Source: Scilla litardierei
Lineage: Eukaryota; Streptophyta; Magnoliopsida; Asparagales; Asparagaceae
DNA: 64,000 bases
Reading direction: 5' to 3'
Assembly: GCA_030789695.1 (NCBI GenBank)
Contig: CM061142.1
Location: 49,293,987 to 49,357,986, forward strand
Part shown: piece by piece, positions 22,465-32,009 of the stretch
How positions within the stretch are numbered: the first letter of the stretch is position 1
Layout: every line of letters begins with the position of its first letter
Notes under the pieces: generated by a model
What the model saw: the letters and a program-made list of their open reading frames with translations, nothing else
Database searches by the model: none
Told to the model about the DNA's origin: nothing
Position numbers and translations under genes: made by a program

Positions 22465-23367
22465 TCACGTGTCAGGGAACAAAAGTGGGTAACGCTCTCT
22501 CATCTCGTCTTCTCTCTCCCAAGTAGACTCTCCTGGCAAGCCGTGTCGCCACATCACCCTAATAAGATCGACTATCTTGTTTCGAAGTGACTTCTGACGC
22601 ATGTCCAAAATCTGCACTGGCTACTGGTCATACGTCAGATCGGGGCAAACGGTGATCTCCGAGAAATCTATAGCATGAGATGGATCGCTAACGTACCGAC
22701 GAAGCTGCGACACATGAAAGACATCGTGAACTCCTTCCAAGGATGGCGGTAAGGCTAAGCGGTAGGCTACCTCGCCAACCCTCTCCAGAATGTCAAACGG
22801 TCCAATGTATCTCGGGCTCAGCTTCCCTCATTTCCCAAAGCGAATCACTCCTCGATTCGGGGAAATCTTCAGGAACACATGGTCACCTGGCTGGAACTCC
22901 AGCGGACGTCGTTTAGCATCAGCCCAATGCTTAAAACGGTCCTGAACAATCCTCAACCTCTCCCGTATGTTCCTTACAACCTCCACGGCCTCCACAATCA
23001 TCTTAGGTCCTAACAGCTCCCGATCTCCAATGTTATCCCAGTTCAGTGGCGATCGACATTTCTTCCTGTATAGCGCGGCAAAAGGTGCCATGCCAATATT
23101 CGCATGGTAGCTGTTATTATAGGCAAACTCAACAAGGTGGAGATGATCCTCCCAAGATCCCTTGAAGTCCAACATACACGCCCTCAGCATGTCCTCCAAG
23201 ATCTGGATCTTCCTCTCGGACTGGCCATCCGTCTGCGGATGGTACGCCGTGCTGAAACTCAGACTTGTACCCAAACTCTTCTGCAGACTCTGCCAGAACT
23301 GAGATGTGAATCTCGTGTCTCTGTCTGACACGATACTCACAGTGACTCCGTGAAGTCGCACGATCTC
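22465..23367 (-). pseudogene. T1 integrase C-terminal two-thirds and chromodomain-like tail
   Basis: The catalytic core holds VSDRDTRF (second Asp) and DGQSER (catalytic Glu), followed by the GPY/F module (SPRYIGPF) and a chromodomain-like end ([24 protein letters not shown]) that assigns the element to Tekay. A TGA interrupts the frame after RFGK near 22828, with another stop in the tail. The first residues join the upstream exon after removal of 23368-23438. The chromodomain in this lineage is thought to guide integration to heterochromatin. Confidence 0.85.
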
Positions 23368-23438
23368 CTGCACGATTCACGTTACATCACTATCTAAACT
23401 AGGAAAAAGGAAATTAAAACGGAGAGTAAAAGATTTAC
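23368..23438 (-). other. Putative 71-bp intron in the T1 integrase
   Basis: In sense the segment starts GTAAATCTTTTACT directly after codons for YME and ends ATCGTGCAG before GAG ATC GTG. It is T-rich (CTTTTTCC tract). Its removal joins reading phase 2 to phase 0 and restores the protein context seen without interruption in T2 at the same place (YMEE-V). T2 has no extra sequence here. A length of 71 bp is near the plant intron minimum. Splicing itself cannot be shown from DNA. Confidence 0.65.
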
Positions 23439-25184
23439 CTCCATATATTTCCTCGCTAGCACCTCAGTGGACAGTCCTACTCATAAAGGAATAAAGTGCG
23501 CATATTTGGTTAATCGGTCTACGATTACCCAAATCGCATCATTCTACTTCGGACTCCGAGGTAGTCCAGTCACGAAGTCCATAGTGATGTGTTGCCACTT
23601 CCACTCCGGGATCGGAAGCGGTTGTAGCAACCCTGTCGTACGCTGATGCTCCGCCTTTACCTGCGGAAAAACCAGACACTTGGCCACACTCCGAGCCACA
23701 CTCCTCTTCATACCATGCCACCAAAAGTGCAGGCGAAGATCCTTGTACATCTTGGTCCCACCAGGATGCACAGAATACGACGAACTGTGTGCTTCCACCA
23801 GCAACTCCTCTCTGATGTCTCCAGCTGGCACACACAACCTGGCTCCAAACCCCAGCAAGCCATCCTCATGAATCACGAAATCTGTCTGCAGACCGGCTTC
23901 CACCAACTCCCGAATCTTTACCAACTTCGGGTCTCCAGCCTGTCCAGCCTTGATCCTATCCACGATCGTCGACTGTATCTGCATACACATCAACGAAGAA
24001 GTCTCCCCAGGAAGGACAACCTCAATACCGGACTCGCAAAAATCCTGCTGCAATCTCCATTGCGAAGTTAACAACATCACTGCCGGAAGTCTAGTCAGCG
24101 CATCCAGAACCACGTTCACCTTGCCATGGTGATACTGCAAATCGATCTCGTAGTCAGCCATGAGCTCCAACCATCGACACTGTCGCATGTTGAGCTCCTT
24201 CTGAGTAAAGATATACTTCAAGCTTCTGTGATCGGTGAAGATCTTCACCTTCTCACTCAGCAGGAAGTGCCTCCAAATCTTCAGCGCAAACACGACAGCA
24301 TCCAACTCCAAATCGTGTGTTGGATAATTCTTCTCATGAGCCTTAAGCTGATGAGAAGTATACGCAACCACGTGCCCATGCTGATGCAATACACAACCGA
24401 GACCCTTGCCAGAAGCATCGCAAATGATCTCGAATCCTCCACTCCGATCAGGCACAGCAAGAACAGGGGCAGACGTCAGCCTCTCCTTCAGAACACCAAA
24501 AGCCTTCTCACAATCATCAGTCCAAACATAAGGTACATCCTTCCACGTCAGTCTGGTCAACGGCTCGGTAATACGGGAGAAGTCCTTAATGAAACACCGA
24601 TAATAACTAGCCAATCCAAGGAAACTCCGGATCTCAGACGCTGACTGCGGAACAGCCCACTCCCTGATAGCCTTGATCTTCTCGAGGTCCACCGAAATAC
24701 CATCTTCAGTCACCATATGCCCGAGAAAAGAAACTCTATCCAGCCAAAACTCGCACTTGGAATACTTAGCATACAATCGATGCTTCCTCAAAATCTCCAA
24801 CACTGTCCTCAAGTGCGACGCATGCTCCTCCTCTGACTTTGAGTAGATTAGAATGTCATCAATGAAAATAACGACAAACTTGTCTAAAAAGTCATAGAAG
24901 ATCAGATTCATAAAAACTGCGGGTGCGTTGGTTACACCGAAAGGCATAACCACGAACTCGTAGTGTCCATACTTCATCCTGAACGCTGTCTTCGGAACAT
25001 CTTCCTTCCTCACCTTCAGCCGATGATAACCACTCCTCAGATCCAACTTAGAGAATACACTCGATCCTCCAAGATGATCAAAAATGTCATCAATACGAGG
25101 CAACGGATATCGATTCTTGACGGTCACCGTATTCAACTCCTGGTAGTCCACACACATGCGACGCGAACCATCCTTCTTCTTCAC
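23439..25184 (-). pseudogene. pol: T1 reverse transcriptase (most), RNase H and integrase N-terminus
   Basis: In sense order: RT blocks [24 protein letters not shown] and the catalytic FIDDILIYS; the RT connection (FLGLASYY); RNase H with [19 protein letters not shown] and TDHRSL; then the integrase HHCC region, in which one cysteine is replaced (KCLVFPQVK where T2 has KCLVCQQVK), and [12 protein letters not shown]1 lacks three residues before the IFYDFLD block compared with T2. A TAG follows SPK near 23544. The RT N-terminus is on the far side of the block 25185-31288. The last 59 bp (25126-25184) are duplicated at 31289-31347. Confidence 0.9.
25126..25184. repeat. 59-bp direct duplication of T1 RT sequence, left copy
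   Basis: Identical to 31289-31347, from ACCGTATTC to TTCTTCTTCAC. The two copies bracket the inserted block. They are far longer than the 4-6 bp duplications made by LTR-element integrases. Confidence 0.95.
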
Positions 25185-25200
25185 GAGTAAGAGGTAAGCT

Positions 25201-25218
25201 TGGCGCCGTTGCCGGGGA
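25201..25218 (+). other. Primer-binding site, tRNA-Asp, exact match
   Basis: TGGCGCCGTTGCCGGGGA, 18 of 18 to the complement of the tRNA-Asp 3' end including CCA. It is directly preceded by GAGTAAGAGGTAAGCT, which resembles the polypurine flank of Athila (19564-19579) and not an LTR end. Confidence 0.9.
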
Positions 25219-25388
25219 GGTGTTTCCGTTGGTGCCAATTTGTCACAATTAGGTTGATTAGACTACGAAAAAAAAAATAAATAATTAAAAAGAAAATTTT
25301 CACCCCTGCCACCATTATTATCATTTCTATATTCTTTTGTGCCACTGATATCTTTTCTCCAGGTATTTATCTTTGTTGATCAGGTGCT

Positions 25389-27053
25389 ATGGATTATACT
25401 ACGTGGACCACATATTTTGATCAGAATGCTCAGACGGGAGATTACTATTTTGATCAGAGTGCTCAGATGGGAGAATACTATTTTGATCAGAGTGCTCAGA
25501 TGGGAGAATACTATTTTGATCAGAGTGCTCAGATGGGCGAATACCTTTTTGAGGAAATGCACTGGCCCGAGCCTGATGAGAGACGAAGGATCTTTTTTGA
25601 TGAGATGCATGCACACCAGGTTGAAGTGCAAGCCGAGCTTGAAAAGGGTAACCTTCTATTGGAACGAGTGAAGAGGCAACTTGAAATGAATATGCTCATG
25701 CTTAAGGTTGAAGGGATTTCCAAAGATATCAGTTCTGCTTCTTCATTTTTTGGGCAAGAAGCATCGCCAGACTTACTACCAGAGCCAGAATGTGCCGTCG
25801 TCGATCCCACTTCCTACGATACATCTATTGCATATGAAGAGTGGATGGACGAAGAGGCAGTTAAGGAAGCAGAAACTGAGTCATATGCGCAGCCAGAGGA
25901 GGACGCATTTCAGAGATTATTGGAGGGTCTCTTGGAGTCAGTGAGGTTCACCGGTTCAGAGAGCATTACGGCAGGTGATGCATTTGAGCTACGATTTGCA
26001 GATTTTGTTATGAACCGTGTTTCAGCTGCAGGAACAATAGAGGAGGACATCCATGTCAGTCTTGAGGGGGATAGACTATATTTTCGGATTGCTTGCGGGC
26101 ATTCCCCTCCACATGATACATCCCCACAAGTTGACACACCTGAGCAGCCAGCATCACCATCCCAGAGAGAGCCTACATTGATAGTTGATGAGAAGGCAAA
26201 GGAGCACACTATCGAGCCAGAGCATATTGCCGAGGAGGCCTCATATACGGAGTCAGAGCATGCTTTTGAGGAGGCCTTACACACAGAGCCAGAGCTTATC
26301 ACCGAGGAGGTCATGCATCGGGACGAGGACACGGCCATTCATGAGGATCCCGAGCACTATCCTCCTCCATTAGAGCTTCCGCAGCCACCTCATCCTCCCA
26401 CTGACGCAGAGGACTACCCCACAGAGCTTATGGCTCCCCTTCAGGGAGATCTCTTTATTCCCTCGCCCTTTATCTTTGATTTCCCTCCAGTGTATGATGT
26501 TTTTTATGATTCATCGTGCCTTTTGCAGGATTCATGTACATACGATCAAGAGGTACGATGGGACGTATATGTGGAGGAGAGCGAGGAGTTAGCACCCATG
26601 GACACATATGAATATGATCAAGGGGTGCACTGGGATGAGTCCGACGATGATGATGAGCATCTTGATGGGGTCCACACCTATGATCTAGATTTACCTGAGC
26701 AGCATAGAGAAGACACCGTAGAGACAGCTATCACGGCACGTGAGGATATTGGATTATTTCCAGGGAAGTATCGTCCACCACTATTTATTTCATATATTTC
26801 TATTGACGATCCTCTTTGGAATACTTTTATTATGAGGGTGAAATTTTTGCAGCGAACTGATGCATCCTATTCTCTGCAGGGTACAGGTGGAGTCCTTGTG
26901 GGAATGCTGGAGGATGCATTGCTAGAGTTCGTTGGTGTCCGTGGACATGTGCGCCTGGCAGAGCCACGGAAGGAGCAGTTGGAGCAATTGCCTGCACCGG
27001 AAAAGATACTGGATCCGCCTTTTGCTATAGGTGATATCAATCCAGTAGTGTAG
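25389..27053 (+). CDS. Unrecognised 554-aa acidic protein of a non-autonomous Athila relative
   Basis: An intact frame starting 170 bp after the primer site, in the position of gag. I recognise no family. The N-terminus has four tandem copies of an 11-residue repeat of the type YYFDQSAQMGE (residues about 8-52). Residues about 55-110 are charged and helix-prone (a possible coiled coil). The middle is strongly acidic with repeats of the EPEHIAEEASYTESE kind (residues about 270-320), then proline-rich. Two TYDQ/YDQGVxWD motifs lie near 390-420. The C-terminus (about 455-540) looks folded (PPLFISYISIDDPLW, GVLVGMLEDALLEFVGV). There is no CCHC knuckle, protease or membrane segment. That a frame this long survives in a non-autonomous element suggests a retained function, perhaps a Gag replacement, but this is inference. 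Confidence 0.7.
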   Translation: MDYTTWTTYFDQNAQTGDYYFDQSAQMGEYYFDQSAQMGEYYFDQSAQMGEYLFEEMHWPEPDERRRIFFDEMHAHQVEVQAELEKGNLLLERVKRQLEMNMLMLKVEGISKDISSASSFFGQEASPDLLPEPECAVVDPTSYDTSIAYEEWMDEEAVKEAETESYAQPEEDAFQRLLEGLLESVRFTGSESITAGDAFELRFADFVMNRVSAAGTIEEDIHVSLEGDRLYFRIACGHSPPHDTSPQVDTPEQPASPSQREPTLIVDEKAKEHTIEPEHIAEEASYTESEHAFEEALHTEPELITEEVMHRDEDTAIHEDPEHYPPPLELPQPPHPPTDAEDYPTELMAPLQGDLFIPSPFIFDFPPVYDVFYDSSCLLQDSCTYDQEVRWDVYVEESEELAPMDTYEYDQGVHWDESDDDDEHLDGVHTYDLDLPEQHREDTVETAITAREDIGLFPGKYRPPLFISYISIDDPLWNTFIMRVKFLQRTDASYSLQGTGGVLVGMLEDALLEFVGVRGHVRLAEPRKEQLEQLPAPEKILDPPFAIGDINPVV

Positions 27054-29031
27054 AAATTTTTATGCTTTCAATAAACTCGAATCCTCTCGACAGCGAGAGG
27101 ACCGTATAGATTTGCTTGAATAAATATCACCTCATATGATGGCAACAAAAATCTTTTACACCCCAAACCCATTATATATATTAATTCCCCTCTCCATATT
27201 TTGATACGCCACATCCTTTTGCTCACAACCATCGAGCATTTCTTTCAAGTGAATACTCACTTTCTTATTCATTTGACTTGATCACGCTTTACAAAGCCAT
27301 GACATTTTTGATTGAGTCACTTGAATAGGATTGTTTAGTATAAGCTTGGGGGAAAGCGCTCTCATGCATCATTGTATGTGCATGTAGTTGCATTAGGATT
27401 TCATGTCATTCATTTCATCATTTTTCATTCACCTCCCTCATATTTATCGTTGTTCCTCATATTTTTCCTTTTATGATCACATTGAGGACAATGTGAAGTT
27501 TAAGCTTGGGGGAGTGCATTTCCATGCCATTTAGATGCATTAGTTGCATTTTTACTTTATTTTAGGGCTTTTTAAAATTTTTCAAAATTTTGCATCATCT
27601 TTTTGAATTTTCCATCTTATTTTCCTTTTATGTGTGTTCATGCATCATGTTGTGTGCTTGTTTTTCTTTTCTTTCCTCTCTTTAATTTTTATTTCTTTAT
27701 TTTCTTTTGCTAGATTTGCTCCTTATGATGATATCTCTTATTGCTTTAGCAACCATCACGATGCTTATTATTCCTTGCCATGCTACTTAGAGTATTTCAG
27801 TATCATGCTTTCCATGTGCTTGCTTATATATTCTTTTGATGATTCCTCTATATGAATGCATGATATTAGTTGAAGCTGAACGTATGGATTAGTGTTTAGT
27901 ATGCTTTTGTTGGAAGTGCACCAAGATTCACGCATCAATTGTATAACGGGAGCATCAGTTTTATTGTCTTATTCACCTTCTGTTGCATGCTTGATATGAA
28001 AGTACTCTTTACCGCTTGACTTCACTTTTTATTGAGATGAATGAGAATATCCATGCTTACATATGAGTTTTAGTTGATGTATTATCTTATTGAACCGTTC
28101 GTGCACATCTTAGAGTGAACCGAGTGTTACATTATTTCCTTCTCCACATATATCTTTTTATTCTCTACATGTCACTTGAGTTCACCTCCTAAAGCTACTT
28201 ATATCGCATCTATTTCCCAAAAATCCCCACAAAAGAAAAGTTAGCTCCAAAAAGTCCAAAAAGCCAAAAAGGAGCCAAAAACCAAAAATACAAATCAAAT
28301 AGCTCCTACAAAAATCCAAAAAGAAAAGTGAGAAACAAAAAAAAGATCAAAAAGAAAAAAAAAGAAGAAGAAAAAAAAATTTGTTTCTCTATCTCATTAT
28401 TGGAGCCACAAAATACTTGGGAAAACCAAGGCAAAAATCCCATTTTCCACTATCATATTCCTTTAGATGCGATGCCTCAAGCTAAGCTGGGGGGGGGGGG
28501 GGGGTTGAATTCATTTGACCATATGAGTAAGTACGACATTAGAGTGGAGAGGTGCACGAATGGGGAAGTTTGATAATGCTGAAACTTAGCAAAATACCTA
28601 AGTTATGGAGATTTCTTATGAATTGAAATAAATATGTGAATGCCATGACTCTTATTCTATTCTCTATTGCATGCTTGGTGTGTATCTAATATGCTTCATT
28701 TATAACTTTTGATTGAAAAGTGCATCGCCAACATTTGTCTATTAAATTCTATGAAATGCATGACGTGGACATGAGTTGATTGTATGAATTTAGAGAATCC
28801 CTTTTGTTGTTCTTAAAAGCTTGCAAGTACCATGTTTATGTAAGATATGAAATCCTTATAGCATGCGATTCGTATTTTCCAAGTTATCGTGATGTGTAGC
28901 TTATGGCTTGAGATCTGAGAGAATAATCTAGCGACCCCTTCCACCTCGTGTTCTTTCTTTTCCATTTCATTTTCTTTGTTTTCATCTCCCGAGTTCGTCT
29001 CTTTACTTATCTTCCTCGAGGACGAGTAAGA
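27054..29031 (+). other. 3' region homologous to the Athila 3' region, with purine boxes
   Basis: No coding sequence. Purine boxes AAGCTTGGGGGA lie at 27342-27353 and 27502-27513, and a degenerate one with a G16 run at 28485-28504. From about 27890 to 28500 it aligns with 18500-19040 of the Athila. An A-rich tract of CCAAAAA units lies at 28215-28380. It ends CCTCGAGGACGAGTAAGAGG, which in Athila directly precedes the final polypurine tract, but here the tract is replaced by an inverted primer site. Confidence 0.75.
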
Positions 29032-29044
29032 GGCAACGGCGCCA
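29032..29044 (-). other. Inverted partial tRNA-Asp primer-binding site
   Basis: On the minus strand TGGCGCCGTTGCC, 13 of the 18 primer-site bases, located 6 nt after the minus-strand LTR end at 29051, the same spacing as in the Athila (11613-11618). The last five bases are lost at the fusion point. Confidence 0.85.
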
Positions 29045-29561
29045 AAAACTTGATCGCCCCAAAATGCAACCCGAAAGCACGACCAAAAACTTGGTCGGCC
29101 CCGGATACACACCCCGGAGAACGATTGTAGTTTTACCGCAAGCGCACGGTGTAGTGGCGAGCGGGTTATCGAACACGAGGAGGTGGTGTTGGTTCCAATC
29201 TATCCTAGGTTGGTTTGACTACGATTGTATTATTGGTGGAGATGGTTATGGAATGATATAATGGAAATGGTGGTGGATGTCGGTGTCGATGATAAAGAAA
29301 TCGGTCAAATATCGATTAAAATGCAATATAATAAAAGAGGGAATTTGCCTTGCGGCGATCCTGTCACAATCGTCGGGCAAAGTATGGGGATATAAAATCA
29401 AATAAAGGCGTCTAGGGCTAGGGAATTCCCACTACGGATCGTCACACATCATCGTAAATAGTGAATCTCAATATTACTAGACTTGTGTTGAGGTGAACTA
29501 GTCGTAACTGAATAGAGAACCAAGCTCACGCTCTCGCGCTATTGCCGGTCTATAGAAAACC

Positions 29562-29864
29562 TAGGTTAGGGCCCAATCTCTTGCAAACCCTAACCTAAGC
29601 GACTAGCATGAGGATCGACATCATCGTTCAATCGCCCCTCGAGCCCACTCTCGTGCAAACTCGAGTTACGATCTAGGTTGTGATAGTTTGTATTCGTCCA
29701 ATCTCTTGCAAACGAATATGTGTATAGATTTACAATTAAAAATCCTAGCTTTGGTCCAATCTCTTGCAAACCAAATCTAGAGAAACCCAATTGTAAACCT
29801 AAATCGAATATCTAGGCCTTCCCATCGATTAGAATCCAATCTCTTGCAAATCCCAAATCGATGG
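29562..29864 (-). repeat. Five hairpins with a shared loop and unrelated stems
   Basis: The 14-mer CCAATCTCTTGCAA recurs at 29574, 29698, 29756 and 29836, with a variant (CCACTCTCGTGCAA) at 29645. Each copy is flanked by complementary arms that differ between copies: TAGGTTAGGG/CCCTAACCTA (10 bp), CTCGAG/CTCGAG, TATTCGT/ACGAATA, TTTGGT/ACCAAA extended by CTAG/CTAG after one mismatch, and CCATCGATT/AATCGATGG with an internal loop. In LTR sense the loop reads TTGCAAGAGATTGG. It lies downstream of the TATA-like box, so it would be transcribed. Confidence 0.85.
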
Positions 29865-30227
29865 AAATCCCTAGCTATCCGTAGGGAATCAATCACAACC
29901 TAACCTCCTAGCAATTCTAGCAATTTAAAATTCATTCTTCACAAATATGAAATTAGATCCATAGGGTTCATCCCCAAACCCTAGAACAACAAATCTACTC
30001 TAGCATAGCAACAAGGATATATGAATCAATAAAAATCATTGCTTGCATATAAAAAGATAGAAAAACAAAGATTCAAATAAGAAGAACAAAATACTTAGCT
30101 TGATGATGATCTTCAATCCAAATACAAGCTTTTAGATCCAAGAGGGGGCCTAGTGCATGGCCTAACCTCTCAAAATAACTCTAAGAAAACATGTGTAGAA
30201 CCCCCTCTAATGGTGGCTACAAACCCC

Positions 30228-30234
30228 TTAAATA
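30228..30234 (-). promoter_or_regulatory. TATA-like box of the inverted LTR
   Basis: TATTTAA in sense, about 100 bp downstream of the palindrome array, the same relation as in the Tekay LTRs. Confidence 0.4.
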
Positions 30235-30329
30235 CTCCCCCAAAACCCTAGCAAGAAACCCTAGAAAACCCCCCAAATTCGTGCCCAAAAACAGCCCAAA
30301 CCGCAACTTAAAATCTGGGCCCAGGCCGC

Positions 30330-30985
30330 ACTCGGCCGAGTGGAACATGTGACTCGGCCGAGTGGAAATTCCTGCACTGCAGCGTCAACTTGCAGAAATT
30401 CTCCAGATTTCATCCGACCTCCGATTTGCGCGTTCTTGGCGGCGTTGGAACCTTCATGAAGTCTACTATCCATATAAAATATGAGAAAAATACTTTGATT
30501 GCTGGAATGATAGCAGATTTCAAAAGAGTATGAGGATGTCTGAAAATCTGGGCGCTTGGTGTCCTCGGCATCACTCGGCCGAGTTGATTTATCTACTCGG
30601 TCGAGTGGGCTTCTCTACTCGGCCGAGTGATAGACCCTGTAAAATTCCAGTAACTTCGAGGTTCTCAGGGGTCTGTCTCCGGGGGTGGCTCGGACGAGTG
30701 GCTTTACTCACTCGGCCGCGGGGCATTCGGTACTCGGCCGAACGGCTTTCGTCACTCGGCCGAGTCGGGATTCTGGGGCAGACTGACAGATTACAGTAAG
30801 TTGGACATTTTGGCTTGCCGTCGTCTGGGTGCCACTCGGACGGACGGAGTCTCCTCACTCGGCCGAGTCGGCGTGCGATGCTCGGCCGAGTGCACGCCGA
30901 TACATCTCTGTTGCGTGTCCGATCTGGCCGGCCGAGCGGGGTCTCAATGCTCGGCCTAGTGACTCCTTCACTCGGCCGAGTGGCA
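30330..30985. repeat. U3 array of ACTCGGCCGAGT palindromes
   Basis: About a dozen ACTCGGCCGAGT-type palindromes and variants (CTCGGACGAG, CTCGGTCGAG, CTCGGCCTAG) with irregular spacers of roughly 10-90 bp. They sit 0.3-0.96 kb into the LTR in sense, upstream of the TATA-like box. Confidence 0.85.
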
Positions 30986-31288
30986 TGCTGAAAATGCCCA
31001 ATCTTCATCTTTTCGCTCCCCCGTCGCTCCTACGACGTTCTTTCATCTTCCACTCCTCTTCCATTGCAGAATACCCCTCAAAAGGGCCATGGTTGACACT
31101 CCGAAGTGGGTGAAAATCCTCTTGATCTCACAATCGATCCAAATCGCTCCATATTTCCTGAAATACGACAAAAACAAGAAATAGTGAAAAGTATCGCAAT
31201 ATTGTCGAATAATCGTGAAAAGCGTGATATGGGCGATCAAAACGGTATGCAAATATGCAGAAAAAAGGTGTAAAATATGGAGTGATCA

Positions 31289-31347
31289 ACCGTATTCAAC
31301 TCCTGGTAGTCCACACACATGCGACGCGAACCATCCTTCTTCTTCAC
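31289..31347. repeat. 59-bp direct duplication of T1 RT sequence, right copy
   Basis: Identical to 25126-25184. Here it continues uninterrupted into RT sequence (CAGCAAGACCGG), so this copy is in the ancestral position on that side. Confidence 0.95.
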
Positions 31348-32009
31348 CAGCAAGACCGGTGCTCCCCACGGAGACACACTGGGATTAATGTAACCTTTCT
31401 GAAGAAGTTCATCCAGCTGCTTCCATTCCTCTAATTCTGCTGGTGCCATGCGATAGGGCGCCTTCGAGATAGGCTGCGCTCCCGGAATGAGATCGATCGA
31501 AAACTCGAGGGCTCGATCGGGCGGCAAACCAGACATCTCCTCGGGGAAGACGTCGTCGAAGTCACGCACTACCGCAGGTCTACACTGCTCCATCTGCATA
31601 GCAATGATCTCCACCAGCTTGGCCCGAAACCTGATCGGACCAAGCGAACTGCTGCCACGGCTGAACTCAAACACCGAATGTCCAGGGATCTCGAACACCA
31701 CCTTCTTCCTCCGACAATCGATCGTGGCGTAGAAACTCCCAAGCCAGTTCATCCCAAGGACAGCATCATAGTTGATGATGTCATGGACGATGAAATCAGC
31801 ATAGAGCTCATGTCCACAGACCACCAAAGGGCAAGAATTGCAACCACGATGCACCGAGACCACGCCATTCCCCGTAACGATATTCCAACTCTTAGGTAGA
31901 GGGGAAGTCGACAAGGAATGCTTCTCCACGAAGCTCCAGGAAATAATGCACATCGATGCACCTGAGTCGAAGAGGACTCGTGCAGGAAATGCACAAACCA
32001 AAATCACAC
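31289..32009 (-). pseudogene. T1 protease and RT N-terminus
   Basis: Exon 2 begins at 32009, after the putative intron. In sense: [16 protein letters not shown] (protease active site DSGA), the linker, then RT N-terminal blocks [35 protein letters not shown] and DYQELN. The frame runs into the inserted block at 31288. One residue is missing in the [12 protein letters not shown] segment compared with T2 ([12 protein letters not shown]). The first 59 bp at the left edge are the second copy of the target duplication. Confidence 0.9.

Larger units (their letters stand above)
25185..31288 (+). mobile_element. Rearranged non-autonomous Athila relative inserted in T1 RT
   Basis: In order: a 16-bp piece like the Athila polypurine flank (25185-25200), a perfect tRNA-Asp primer site on the plus strand, a 554-codon unknown ORF, a 2-kb 3' region homologous to Athila, then an inverted primer site and an inverted LTR (29032-31288). 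There is no 5' LTR. The 3' region and primer type link it to Athila. No RT, protease or integrase is present, so it would have needed proteins in trans. The insertion has a 59-bp flanking duplication and an inverted end, which indicates a non-standard insertion or later rearrangement. Confidence 0.75.
29051..31288 (-). repeat. Inverted LTR of the non-autonomous Athila relative
   Basis: In sense it starts TGATCACTCCATATTTTAC at 31288 and ends GGGGCGATCA at 29051, followed by AGTTTTTGGCGCC. This fixes the minus orientation, opposite to the ORF at 25389. Its start resembles the Athila LTR start (TGATGTGTCCATATTTTC). It carries a U3 palindrome array at 30330-30985, a TATTTAA box at 30228-30234 and a hairpin array at 29562-29864. 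Confidence 0.85.
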
